Part shown: positions 10,200-22,053 of the stretch, piece after piece | Numbering within the stretch: the first letter of the stretch is position 1 | How the letters are laid out: the number at the start of each line of letters is the position of its first letter | Assembly (NCBI GenBank): GCA_001695595.3 | Contig: MBPM02000095.1 | Span: 204,454-268,453, forward strand | Source: Plasmopara viticola | Lineage: Eukaryota; Oomycota; Peronosporomycetes; Peronosporales; Peronosporaceae | DNA length: 64,000 nt | Direction of reading: 5' to 3' | Program-made: the position numbers and the translations under genes | The notes under the pieces: model-generated | Told to the model about the DNA's origin: nothing | Seen by the model: the letters and a program-made list of their open reading frames with translations, nothing else | The model's database searches: none

Positions 10200-12480
10200 T
10201 ATATAGTATTTTGAATGTGGTAGATGGCTGATGGCCTGAGCTCTTTATCGTCGTTACTACGCCTAGCGGTATGCTATGGATGTAAGTGGTGATTCCACAA
10301 GCTCTATATAGCGCATCGGCGAAATTTGATCATGTGAACTTAATATGATTGTTACAGCTTTTTCACCCAGACATAGTGCAACGATTTAGGAGATCAGTCG
10401 GCTCTAAAGGCCGATTTGAACCAAAAACAAAATGTCTAATGTCATGAGGACGAACGAACCAACTTACAACATCGACAAATGTCTCTTAACGGCGAAGAAG
10501 ATTTAAGTCCTTAAAATGCTTGATAAGACTTATGGGGCTAGAACAGACACCCACTCAGCCCCTTTTAGCATTGTTTAACAGCTAGAATTAGATAAAAAAA
10601 AATTGAAGCTTGCATCATGCCAATTTAATGGCTTGGAGTTTTAGGGCAATAAAGTATCTTATTAAAAAAAGGTCCCAAAATGGGCTCACATCGCCCCAAT
10701 GTGCAGTGATGAACAAGTTCAAAGCTGCTGAGGTTGTTTGCTGTTAATTGATACGTTCGTCACGAAGGAAGAGGTCGAAGAAATGAGCTAATTTCGTCAT
10801 TAAAGAGCCGGTGTGAGCGATTTTAGAGCTGGTCAGGTTCTTCGCTATTTGGTGCTAGCAGATGCTAAAAGGTGCCATATAAGTTGCTTGTCTTTGTGAA
10901 TTATTAGCAACGCGATATGAGGAAAAAGCTTGCTGAGTATTTCACATGACCTTGGCATAGCATTTCGCTCTCAAATCTACATAGTAATGCAGCAGCGCAG
11001 TGTCAAGTCCGCTAAAAAGTACTCATTAGACGGTAAACCGAACGTTTTGTATATCGCGGGTAAATATTTGATAGGGATCCATACCTCGGTGAATGCTGTT
11101 TAAGATAAGATGCTGAAGAGAATTGTTAAGAGGTTTCACATGTGCAAATTTTCTGTTTAGTACCGCGTATGATCTGTTGATGCTTTTCAATCAGCTATTC
11201 AAAGCTCGCAAATAGTGCCTTTGGTTTTTTTTAATAAAGGTAAGTGAGTGGCTTATAGCGAAAAAAGAGGGCTCCCTCTCTTTTTTTTCGAGGAAGGACG
11301 TATTACTTAAAAACACACCCAGTTGAACGCTGTGTGGTGTTTTGAAGTACTGCTAGATGGCTACCAACAATGTCGAATGGGAAAGAACGATATATCCTTC
11401 ACTGTAAACAGCACGTCTAGCAGTATGCTGAGGGATGAATCAATGATGCCACGAGAGTTAATAGTCTTCTTGGTGACGCCCAATCGCCTGGTCACACAAT
11501 TCCTACAATCATCACGGACTTCCATCAGACATATTCTGACGACATATGAGCCTACCGCTTATAAGTAGGTTCGTCCGTCTGGATAACCATGAAGACCTAT
11601 AAAGGCAAGTTGTTGAGGTCATGAACGCTAAACTAACACTACATTTGTGGAGGGGGTTAAACATTTAAGCCTAGCGGCCATGGGTCTGGGGCTGACTCCA
11701 GCAGAGTGACATCCGGCTCGACTTAAACTAATCCACATTTCCGAAATGATCTATCGAAGAAGTTAGACCCAGTTACTCATTTGAACAAATACAGTGCTAA
11801 TTGCGCGGGTCTCATAGAGGCCTTTGCGGTCGGACTATCTACCTCTAAGCACGGTAGCAAATACGCCCCACTCGGCATTTAAAAAGAATGGCGATACACA
11901 TTTATGAACGCGGAGTTAATCTTTTGTGCTTGATAAAAGCTCAAAAACTTAATCTCTTGCCGATATTATTTGGCGCAGGCCAGATTACAAGACTATTTTA
12001 TGAGCAAGACTTGAAGACCTATGGATATACGGATTCGTATGGCATATTTTTCGAAAGCAAAACTCAATTCCCTAATGCTACTCCAGGAGAAATATGATGA
12101 AGTCAAAGGCGGACCCTTCGTAGTTGCATCGCTAAGAGTGAGTAGACAGTCTGTCTTATTCGAAGTAGTCTAAGCCGAGTCGTTTTATGGACGATAACAA
12201 CGTAAAGTATGGTATACGCCTAGAGGGACATGATGCTCGAAAAAGAGGTCATTTGGGCCACGTGAACGTGTTTTCTCAATCATTACAACAAAAAAGGGTT
12301 CCAAATGCATAAGTGGGTGGACAGGTATGTGAGGCTTGCAAAAAAATGAAATCAAAGGCTCAAACGTCGGTTCCCTTAGAGACTTCTAAATCGGCGTATC
12401 GTTGAAAGCCTTGAGCCTCGACTTTGTCTTTCCGAGAGTTAATTGAAATACGAGTGCTATGTGACGCCCATGCAAGATGA
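10200..12480 (+). pseudogene. Decayed Ty1/copia-type element
   Basis: The best landmark is at about 12230-12400, where GHLGHVN is followed after an interval by VCEACKKMKSKAQ. This is the His/His...Cys/Cys zinc-binding pattern of the copia GAG-pre-integrase domain, followed by a degraded ALSLDFVFP resembling the start of the integrase core. The leader-like segment 10240-10420 recurs at 49360-49540 (shared CGCCTAGC-GTATGCTAT), and 12190-12230 recurs at about 50325-50370. Many stops and frameshifts; no functional protein expected. 10800-11150 also recurs, diverged, near 28930-29240. Confidence 0.45.
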
Positions 12481-15400
12481 TGCATTTGGCATCTGTTCAA
12501 AATTACTTAATTGACAAGCAAGCAGTGTGGATACAATATTTAAGTGCATGGCTTTCCAAACACAATGGTGTCGAATATGGACTTTAGTATACCGTAAATC
12601 TCGGCAAACGCCGTTTCAAGTTCTGGGAACACGTTTGCTGATGTCTCAGCGGACAATCCAAAGACGATTTGCCCAGCAAAACGGGTCAGGCTTGAACACT
12701 GTGTAGTATGTACGCTATGGCACCGCAATCGTGGACTGATCAGCATTCTGTGGTTAAATTTTCACAAAGAATGTACAATGAACATATCTGCGGGCTTGAA
12801 TCTTTTTGATACACATAATCTTGGACGCTAAGTTTCCCGAAGCAGGAATGCTTCTTGATAAAAGTAGAAGAGGCTCGAAAAACCTCTTTTCGATGCCTCG
12901 AATGTATGACTAGCGATTTAGCGAAAGTGATTCTCAAAATATGAAATCTCGATTCATTGTAATTTGCCAGAAAAGGAATAAAACTTTTTCACCTATGCGA
13001 TACAATAAGAAGTGGACAAGCACGAAAAAGGGAACTGATAAAGCTTTCAATATAGAATCTTGCTGCTTGTAAGATTGGATGGTGACAATGGTCGAAGATT
13101 GAGCTTTGGTAAGCTAGCTTTATGGTGTTATAAGGCTTAGAGATAGTACAGCAAGGAGTAAGAGCACCTTGACTATGTAGATATTTTTTGACACCAATAC
13201 GACGCCCTGCACAATAAGTCTTTTGTAGCTGTACGATGACTAACGGCCGATGAAATCAAAGCACAGGGATGCCGATCGTTGTCCTTACAAACCAAGCTTA
13301 TTTTCGGCACACCGAATTTCTTATAGAGGATGACTAAATTTTCGACTTCCCTTGTCTATTTTCTGATCTCGATAGATTAGCAAGTCACCGTCCCACTTTG
13401 CACGTCTGAAGCTATGTGCGTCCGTTGCCATGTATTTCAGCGATTCATTATCCAAATAATTTTCGAATACTGCGGACCTTCCACCCTTCTTGCTACGCCT
13501 TTCATTAGTCTATGTGGCATCCTCTTTAAACGGCCTTTGCCAAACTTGTCGAATCGAATATTTCTATTTTCACATGTGCTCTGTTCAGCTAGATTCATTG
13601 TCATTTAATTACATGCAGCGGTAGAATAGCTTGGTACCACATCTTGGCGCCAAACTGCCTCACTAAGCGATGTAAATATTTTAACATCACGACGTTTACT
13701 ATCTCTACACCCCAAAAACGCTAAAAGAAAAACTCAAAAGTTAAGCTCTAAGCTCGGTATCGTTCAGCTTCACACGCATCAAAAATTCATTGCCTTTCAT
13801 TAGGCGGTACTGGCACGGCGCTTTCAGAGTTATGATGTTTTACTTCAGGTGCGAATTTGGAGTTAAGTAAGTCACTGTATCAATATACACGCTTTGCTTT
13901 ATGTGATATACATCTTTTAATAGGTCTGAAGCGATGTCTCTTCAAGTCTTGTCAGCGAGATTTCTCTAACATGAGCCATTTTCGAAAGCGTTTCGCCATT
14001 TTTTCTACGCTCCCGACTGATCTTTAACGTCTACATCGAGGCAATACTTTTTTCTTTTACGCGCCGTGAGGTTCAATCTATACTTAATCCAGGAATGCTG
14101 TGGAGGAAGACTTTAAAGTGGTGAACAATTTATTAAATTCAAGCTCAGTGGTCATCACCCGTGTTATCAAAGCTATCCATCGTACTCTCGTGTTTGTATA
14201 TCTTTACACCCGGTGGATGGCAAGCACACTGACAAGTAAGTCAACGAAAAAGACATGTTCCAAGACATCGCGAAAACGTGGACTGGACCAATCGACTCCA
14301 GCGTGACTGCTTTACAAAGGGGCAGCGTACAGCCTACATCTATTTGCCAATCGGACACCCACTTCATACATCACGCACAACAATCTACCGTTGCTAAGCA
14401 AAATTTTGATGCGAACAGACATGTTCGTGAAATACATTACAGCCTTCAGGTCATTATCATCAAAATTTAAATTTGAAAAGCTCGAATTTTGGCACGAGAT
14501 TTCTCTCGCGCGCGTTATATAGGGTTCGTACGACCCACCATCGACTGCCTCGTTACACAGCTTCAAAATCCGTTGAGAGCAGCCTTGCAGGGCATCTATT
14601 GTCGTATCAGAAACGCTAAAACGCCCATAGCTGGATGTCACTATTTATAGCACTTTGACAGCTCACTACATTCGGTCGCCGGCCAAGTTTCCATTCTCGA
14701 TTTGTTGCCGTAAACAGGGAAGTCGCCGCTATCACTTTTTCGGCCATCATCATCGCTGATGACGCCAAGGCTGTTCCACTTGTGGTTGTCATGTCATAAT
14801 TGTCTTCGCTCGGGCTTCCAGGTCGAGATTGGCTTCCTTCTAATTTGCAGGGGCTGTTTTTTCTGTATGATTTAATGTGCTCACTTCGGTTACATCGTCC
14901 AGTTACGGTACGGAGGTAATAAAATGGATCCTCTCTTTATACAAAAGCGTGAAAATTTCAAATGAATAGTAACATGGTTTCTGGTTCAGGTTGGCTTAGA
15001 AGCAGGATAACTCAAGTCTTCTTGGATACAATCATAAGGCACAGCTTATTTAGGCTGCTTATAGTGGCGGGACTATTTATCGCAATCCAAAAAGTATTAA
15101 ATTAGCCAAATTTGCTTTTTATGATCTGGGACTTAATCTCAATTATTGAAGACTATGATGCTTTCTCATGTGTCGGGTTAGATCAAATAGCGAAAACTTC
15201 TTGCCCTTGAAAGAAACACGTAAGGAAATGTTCGGACGAAGTGTCGTCCGGGACGGGGGGGGGGGGTGACCTTGACCTGTTCACTAGCCATTATCCATCG
15301 CAGATCTATATGTATAGTTCCACATCGGTCCCCCCATAAAAGAGAGTATGAGACGTCTTGTCGTTCACTAAGACTATAGGATAGCAGTGAGAACTACTTT

Positions 15401-15599
15401 GAAAATGAAGCAGGAACAAAGCATTTCTGGATCGCGCAAGTATCTGGTGTGCCTGTGGTGGAACATGTTTTGGCCTCCACAGGTATCGTACGCTACATAC
15501 ACAACAAATGAAGTTCGATTAGAGTTGAGCTTGACCGGGCGGCTTGATTGTCGCTGAATAACATACTCACTTTTAGAGTCAGTAAAATGTAGTGCTCTT
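12481..15599. other. Gene-poor debris without a recognised gene
   Basis: Many short frames on both strands. The longest (14641 down to 14312 on the minus strand, 109 codons, starting MTSSYGRFSVSD) has no recognisable domain and no supporting context. A run of about twelve G residues occurs near 15256. The 5' LTR expected for the gypsy copy that starts near 15600 would fall at the right end of this stretch, but I could not identify it. Confidence 0.4.
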
Positions 15600-16754
15600 G
15601 CCTTTTTTTGCTTCTGAAAGCACAAATATCTAACTTCCAGTAAAGTTACTCACTTGGCTCTGCTTGATCCACATTTATTACTACTGGGCTATTTTGTTCG
15701 GCTTCGTTGTAGCGAAAAAAGGAAAGGTTTGTGAGCTCACAAGCCCGTTCATATTTCACCAAGTTTTTAACAAGCCATAAAAGGAGCTCGACAAGCTCCG
15801 AAAAAACTTGTAGTTCTTAACGGTAAAATAGCTGAAGCTTGTCCAGCTAATCCGAGCTGAATTTCCGGATGGTAAGGACTCAGATGCCAGAAATGTAGTG
15901 CACGACCTCACTGAAAGCCTAAAGCGCCGTGTTCAGCGAGCTCAAGACTTTTCGGAAGAATCATTAGACCGCTCCATTTAGTCATGCAAAAAAAGCGCAG
16001 AGTGTAAGACAAAATCTAACCAGTTTCGTTTTAATCGTGAGATTCTATTAAGATCTGGTAGATTATACAAAGACCGCTGAGAAATAGCAAGTATATCGAA
16101 CAAAGAGGTCGTACGCGTGAGCGACCATCTCAGAACCTTAAGACATCGTCAACAGAGTCGATTAAGAGCTCTCGACGTCAATAAAATTTACGTCCAACGT
16201 CGCGCTTAAGTTCCCGAGCGCCAACTGCGCAAGATGCGGCAAGTGCCAAAGACCTAAAAGATTTAGCCTTTCAGGCTAGTGCAACTTTCCTGAAGCGACA
16301 GGACAAGGCAAACTGTCCATGCAGCAGCCACTGTTGTATCTCACTCCGCAACAACAGTAATATCTTCGAGTGCGAGCTCGACTACAACGGGCTAATGAGC
16401 GCTTAGAGTTTCCTGTCGCATGAATAGACGAGCAGAAGAAAAAAGAGCCTTCTGTTCATAGAAGGCGATTTTGCGAAAAAATGGATTTTAGATCTATGCA
16501 ACGGAGTAGTACTACGCCAATAGGTGCCACTCAATGACAACAAATTCGTCAGACTTTGTGACGTTTGTCTCAAGTAATATAGACAAATCTATACTGAAAT
16601 GGTCCCGTGCCTTTATCGCCGACTGCGAGTGCATGAATGTGAACAAGACACGGGAGTTGTTCAAAATTTAATTGCGCACGCGCATCAGATCTAAGGATTT
16701 TGAGTTTGATCGCCGAGAGAGAATTTTGCACCTGAAACAAAGGAAAACATATTA

Positions 16755-17177
16755 TTGATGAGTACGTCTCTTGGTTCAGGACTTGATGTCCGAATAGAAT
16801 TGAAAATTTATGGAATGGAAAAGCGGTTCTTATTCCAAAATGGATTTCGGGAAGACACGCAAAGAATATCAAGTAAGAAAGTCGGAGTACTCTCCAGGAC
16901 GCCATCGAAGTTGCTTTCAATTTCGAGTTTGCCCATTACTCGGGCAGCCCGAATCGTTGATCGACCAAGGCGTTCAACCACAGAATCCGGCTATCATAGT
17001 CACGACCTTAGAAACAAAGCATTTGGAAAGAAAAAAGACAAGAAAGGCAGCTGGACTAGATCGGCAACATGTAACAATTGTGACGTTGTCGGCCACATAT
17101 TGCCGCATTTTAGACGTAAGGAGTCGAATCGTTATATTAGAAGCGCATTATATGCTAATTTTGAGGAAAAGCTTTAA
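16755..17177 (+). pseudogene. Gypsy gag C-terminal region (broken)
   Basis: Open for 140 codons. It contains the VLSRTPSKLLSISSLPITRA block that matches VLSRRPLKLPLISSLPITRA in the minus-strand copy (40984-41205), then a CCHC-like nucleic-acid-binding remnant, CNNCDVVGHILPHF, in which the final Cys is lost. It would be the nucleocapsid end of Gag. Confidence 0.6.
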
Positions 17178-19176
17178 GAGAGAGCCGCCACCGTCTTCAT
17201 CAACAATATATGTAGTCATAACGATGAATTCAAAGACTTGGTGTGACAATTTGAGCTCGAAGTAACCAAGGGTGAGATGGTGCGAGTCGACCTTTACTAC
17301 CACCACGATGTTCACCGAACGTCGCACATGAGCTTGCGGATTCCTAGTTTTTCGTTAACATCGGCAATGTTCCATGTCAGGCTTATTCCTGAAAATAATG
17401 ACTCTATTAGTGGCATGATGTGGCATTGTGAGCAAAATCCAGATATCAACAGGACTACAGGGCGCAGGTCCCTTCGCATCAACACGGGATACCACGCGGC
17501 AATTGGACTAAATTCCTAATATCAACATCCGTCGCAATGGACTGCTGGAAAACGCAAGGCTTGGATAGATCAGAGTCGCGAGATTTTGGATTACTATTGG
17601 CAACAAGGCCACCACCACCGCCTAGGAATGACGCAGCTGATATCTCATCGCCATGTCTTGGAGTGTTGCATCACTGCAAAGACGTTAAAGCTGTCTTCGT
17701 CGTCAACCCACATTATGTTGAAAAGGCTGAGTCTTTTAAGAAGCAAAAGTGGAAATCACTTAAGAGAATCCGGCCTACAAAAAGCTACGCAAGTATGCGA
17801 ACATAGTATTTGACATGGATATTTCGAGCGAGAGACCCCCCCCGTAGCCCAAACACGTATAAAACGGCTTTTGGGGAAAGTCTTCCGAGATTTAGGGATG
17901 TGATGAAAATTTGCATCGACGACGTCTACGTGTTCACTCAAGGTAATGATGTCGTAGTCCTCGCTCCGACTTTAAATCGTTTGTGTACTCGAACATGGTG
18001 AAGAACAGTGGCTTTACGTCAAGTTGTCAAAGTACCAGTTCTGCGTAAATGAAATCCCATGTCTAGAAGACTTTGTCGGACAAAAAGGCGTCCGAATGGA
18101 CCCCAACAAGATCAAGATCATTGCAGATGGTTTGTATTTAAGACAAAGAAGCAAATGGAGTGCTTCTTAGGTACTACAGTGTATGTCTCAAGGCTCTATA
18201 AAAATGTTGCGCAATTAACAAAACCACTCCACGGCAGCATTAAGAAAAAACGTCCTCGAAAAGCTATCGGTATTCCGGACAATAAATAAACTCTGTTCAC
18301 CGAACTCAAGCGTCGCTCGACGCTATCACTCGGAATTGTTGTAGAAAGATTGTGTAGCTCACTAAATTAAGTCTTCCAAAGTTTTCGAATCCACCATGAA
18401 GCATTCCAAACCTTTCGAAACTATTTGGTTTTCGAACGGACGCCTCCGATTTTGCGATCGGTGAGTCACGTTTCAAATAAAGGGCAACAAGAGCATTGGT
18501 TGCTTTACTGATGGGAAGGTAAAGCCAGCCGAGTTAAACTACCCTGTTCGTGAGCAAGAGCAACTTGTAATTATGATTGAACCAAAAGTATGGCGTGTAT
18601 ATCGTTTCGATCGACCATTTACGGTCGAAACGGATCACAAAAGTATGGAAATGATTCTGATGCAGAAGTCTACAAATCGCAGAGAAGTTTGATGGTTCAA
18701 TGAGCTTGCAGAAATTCAGCCTTTGTCTGGGTAAGAACTTACACCGTGGCTGATGCACTGTCACAATATCCGGAATTCGAGGTTAAAGCTGTCCAAGTTA
18801 GCTTGGAGGAGCTACTCGAAGCGGCTGAGAACCGCGGGATTGTGGCGAAAATCAGGGTGAACTAGATTACGGTTGCCAAAAGTGCAAATGCGATATGCGT
18901 GGAATAGAGATCTACAGTACATCACCATGAAGTTGGGAAAAGAAGACGATACTCATTGCAGGATGATGTTTTGTGTTACCAAACTGGCGAATATGAGACT
19001 CCGTGACTCTTTATTCTAGACGACTATGATCCAAAAGTTGCGTCATCTGTAGAAACCATGATTTTAAACCAACAGGCTTTAGCGCTTTATCAACGCATGC
19101 GACATGTGTCAGTGCAACAAGGCTAGGCAGACGAAACCACCAGGATTTATTCAAAATCTGAATATCCTAAAGGCAG

Positions 19177-19638
19177 ATGGGTCGGCATCTCAATGGAATT
19201 TATTGTGTCTTTACCGGAGACCAAAAATGGTTTTATGCGGCCATGGTGTTTGCTGATTGCCTAACAAAAAGGGCCATGCTCGCTACGTTCTGCGAAATCG
19301 CCAAAGTCTTCATGACGAAATATATGAAGGACCATGACGAATCAAACACCATTGTGTCTGACCGAGACACCAGGTTCACATCGAAGTTATAGCAAGCACT
19401 CGTGTCTGCTTTGGAAACGCAACACAATGCCGTTTCGGCTTTTGGGCCACAAACGGATGGACAAACGGAAAGAACTGACCGTTATATTGGAAATTACCTC
19501 CTAGGTGTCGTCAACGTAACCCAGAATGATTGGGATGGCTTTTTGCATTTGGCTGGGATAGCCTATAAACTTCTACAATCGGAATGCCACCGTTCGAAGC
19601 GGATTCAGGACGTGTTCCTTAAATACCGGACGATATAG
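19177..19638 (+). pseudogene. Gypsy integrase catalytic core (broken)
   Basis: Two pieces separated by a stop at about 19390. The first contains MVFADCLTKRAMLATF (first catalytic Asp) and IVSDRDTRFTSKL (second Asp); the second contains FGPQTDGQTERTDRYIGNYL, with the third catalytic residue, Glu, in QTERT. This is the D,D-35-E core that joins element DNA to the target. Close relative of the fragment at 38067-38381. Confidence 0.75.
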
Positions 19639-20163
19639 CATGAGTTTCAGAATTTCATCAAGCTTGAGAGTTTCTACTACGTCTTTAAAACGTTACTCAA
19701 GGTCGGACATAAGGCACTATTATCATGTCCAAGACTTCCAAATTGGTGATATGGTGCTTTTGGATGGTAAATATTTGGATGTCCGTCACAGAAAATTTGC
19801 CTAGTCGAAGAAATTTGCGCCAATGTATATTGGCCCATTCCCGATCTAAAAGAAAGGCATAAAAGCTGCACTCAGTGTTTCAAACTTGAAGCCATATCAC
19901 AGGGACCCCCCACAGCTGGCAAAAGGTGAATAAGATCATGCTGGCTGATAGCTCCGAGGGACAAGTCGTCAAAGCCGTCATTGGACATCTTTAGTACAAG
20001 AGAACATACAATACAAAGTTTGGTGATCTGGTGAAACCAAGAAAGAAGCCGCTTGAGAGCCCGTGGAGAATCAGAGCAAATTTTCGGGCTCATCGACCTT
20101 TGATGGAAATGCAAAAAGATGATCCCTAACTTTTAAAGTGGACATCTTCTTAAAGGGAGGTCA

Positions 20164-20574
20164 GATGACGTAACCGTCGTCGACAGCAAGTTTGCCAGTG
20201 ACGGCTTTTACGCAAAACAAAAAGATATTTCCAAAAATACATATGCATTAGTACAACATACAGGAATAGGCGATTGTGAAGTTTCAGACTAGAACAAAGT
20301 TATAGATTTCGCATAATCACTAGGAATCAAGATACTTTTTGGCTGAAAATAATCTAGGATGTGCAAAGGGCCGAGGGAGTAAAGAAGAATGGTAACGTTT
20401 ATTTGGTAGAAGTAGTTGGCTGAAGGCCACCATTTAGGCTGTTACCATATAATTTCACTTCAATTTGCTTTACGCAGCTAAAACTCCTCCTCCGTCACCG
20501 ATTTTTCCCCGCTTGCGCTCTAGCCTCTTCCGACGACTGACTTTCAATGAGCTTGCTCTGCAACTGTGTTACAT
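20164..20574 (+). repeat. 3' LTR of the + strand gypsy element
   Basis: Preceded by a polypurine tract (AAAGGGAGGTC). Starts GATGACGTAACCGTCGTC and ends near TGTTACA. Aligns with the LTRs at 158-540, 36985-37390 and 42666-43075, all clearly diverged from one another, so the insertion is old. Confidence 0.75.
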
Positions 20575-21706
20575 CGATCCGGCAAAAAGTTCGTATATAT
20601 GCGCTGTGTAAGCCCGTCACAGAGATTATTTCAAATCAATGCTATGAGCCCGCTCTAAATCGCTGTATGAGAGCCAATAACAATTGGTTTCTGAGCATTG
20701 TAAGTCCTCTAAATGTGAGGCGTCAGGATGAGTGTGTACACTAGTACTTTTAACACAAAGTCTTATCACTTGCATCGAAATCTTTAATCTAAGGTGTAAA
20801 CGCCATAAGCAAGACCGCAAATAATAATATGAAAGACGCTGAGGATCTTGGTGAACTGTATAGCGATAGCCATCGCCAAGCGTGAAAGAAACATTTGTGT
20901 CAGCTGATAATTTGTCTGTACCTTTCGATGGACATAAGTGTTTTCACGGACAAAATGGAGTTTGCGCTTCGGCTTTGAGCAATTATCAACTGACGAACAA
21001 GACGCGTGCAGACATTTATAGTGGCAGTCCAAAGTAGTAAAAAAGCACACTCATTACAAGATACACAAGTCCGCAGCATCCACTGGGACATCTTCTGACT
21101 CCGAACTGAAAGGGGTAAAGATTCGTGTTGGCATCATTTCTTTGAAATCACATCCGAGTGATCGACGTTAAGGACAATGTGCCCTTTCTTTCCTTTGCTT
21201 CAGACCCCGTCGTGCCCGCGACGAGGTCTGAAGCAAAAACTCGGGCATTTGAAAACTCCGTACGATTGAAGTCATGCCAACACAGTAAGCTTTACCCAGA
21301 CCACCGCCAGCATGGACATCATAAGCAAATATATCTCAAATTTTGTTGCCTCATTTACACTACTTGTCATGGGCAAATAGCTTTGAAGTCACTGCTTGCA
21401 TATTTGGCCTTTTTTTCGCGAACGAGAGTTGGTCAGACGATGATTAGTTCCAGTAATGGGCATACATTTTTTTTTAATATAAAATTTGCCGCATATTCGA
21501 TGCAGCCTATTGACTTAGAGTTTAAAGATAGCACTTCTCATGCGTTCATAGTAAATAAACTAGTTTTTCGCATTCGTATCAGGTGCCATGTGTGAGCGCA
21601 CGTCACCAGATATGCTAAATGTATTTGAGAACCGAAAAAATCAATTCTCAAAGAGATTTTTTTTCTACTGCTTTACTCAGAACAACGAACACACACCTTC
21701 GGAAAA
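20575..21706. other. Intergenic stretch with one strong inverted repeat
   Basis: No recognised gene. The frame 21158-21595 on the + strand runs through the hairpin described separately and has no known domain. Confidence 0.4.
21194..21237. repeat. 19-bp inverted repeat with a 6-nt loop
   Basis: Left arm TTTGCTTCAGACCCCGTCG and right arm CGACGAGGTCTGAAGCAAA pair over 19 positions with one C-versus-T mismatch (18 Watson-Crick pairs), loop TGCCCG. The structure is far longer than expected by chance at any one place. It could be a MITE remnant or a transcribed hairpin. Confidence 0.8.
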
Positions 21707-22035
21707 GGTTGGGGTGACGCCCTCCTTCCAAGCGTGGGGGCTAAATGCTCGCGCGCTTCGGGCAGGTGCTCTCAGGCATCTGCTGGTCCCTAACGAGTTT
21801 CACCCTCGACGCGACGGTCTCCAGCACCAGGGCGCCACCTGGGCTCTTACCAAGTCAGAGCTAAACAAAAAAATGGAAGACCCTCACGACCTCGGTGCTG
21901 GCTGCACTGCCCGCCGAACGAAACCCGACGTATGCGGAAACCACTCTATGCCGTGGACTAGCCAGACTGAGCCTAGCACGTGCATAAATTGGCAACGCGA
22001 TAACGTAATACAATACAATACAACGGACACACATA
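21707..22035. repeat. GC-rich island with (ATACA)n tail, possible SINE or LINE 3' end
   Basis: About 330 bp of markedly GC-richer sequence than either flank, ending in TAATACAATACAATACAAC (22006-22024). A GC-rich body with a short simple-repeat tail is the look of an inserted non-LTR retroposon. A frame (21588-22049, + strand) covers it but has no recognised domain. It sits just downstream of the mucin-like gene's stop. Confidence 0.35.
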
Positions 22036-22053
22036 CTCGAAACATATAGTAAA

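Larger units (their letters stand above)
15600..20574 (+). mobile_element. Degraded Ty3/gypsy retrotransposon, + strand
   Basis: Collinear, in opposite orientation, with the element at 36985-43075. Seen in order: a leader sharing TTCGGCTTCGTTGTAGC; a gag with SKYIEQRGRTRERPSQ near 16090 and a MQQPLLYLTPQQQ stretch near 16318; a CCHC-like knuckle remnant (CNNCDVVGH) near 17070; the end of the protease (SISGMMWHCEQNPDINRTTG, ~17410-17460); RT with KICIDDVYVFTQ (~17908, equivalent of the YVDD box) and GQKGVRMDPNKIKIIAD (~18078); RNase H; integrase core (19243-19390) with the HPQTDGQ-like FGPQTDGQTERTDR (~19441); a polypurine stretch AAAGGGAGGTC; and a 3' LTR. Stops and frameshifts occur throughout. 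The 5' LTR is missing or too diverged to see. Confidence 0.85.

Noticed and set aside
14312..14641. 109-codon minus-strand frame as a gene
   Set aside because: No domain, no upstream or splice context, and it sits in repeat debris; length alone is not enough.
15246..15267. Poly-G run as a G-quadruplex element
   Set aside because: A single homopolymer run of about twelve G without further G-tracts; more likely a slippage product or assembly artefact.
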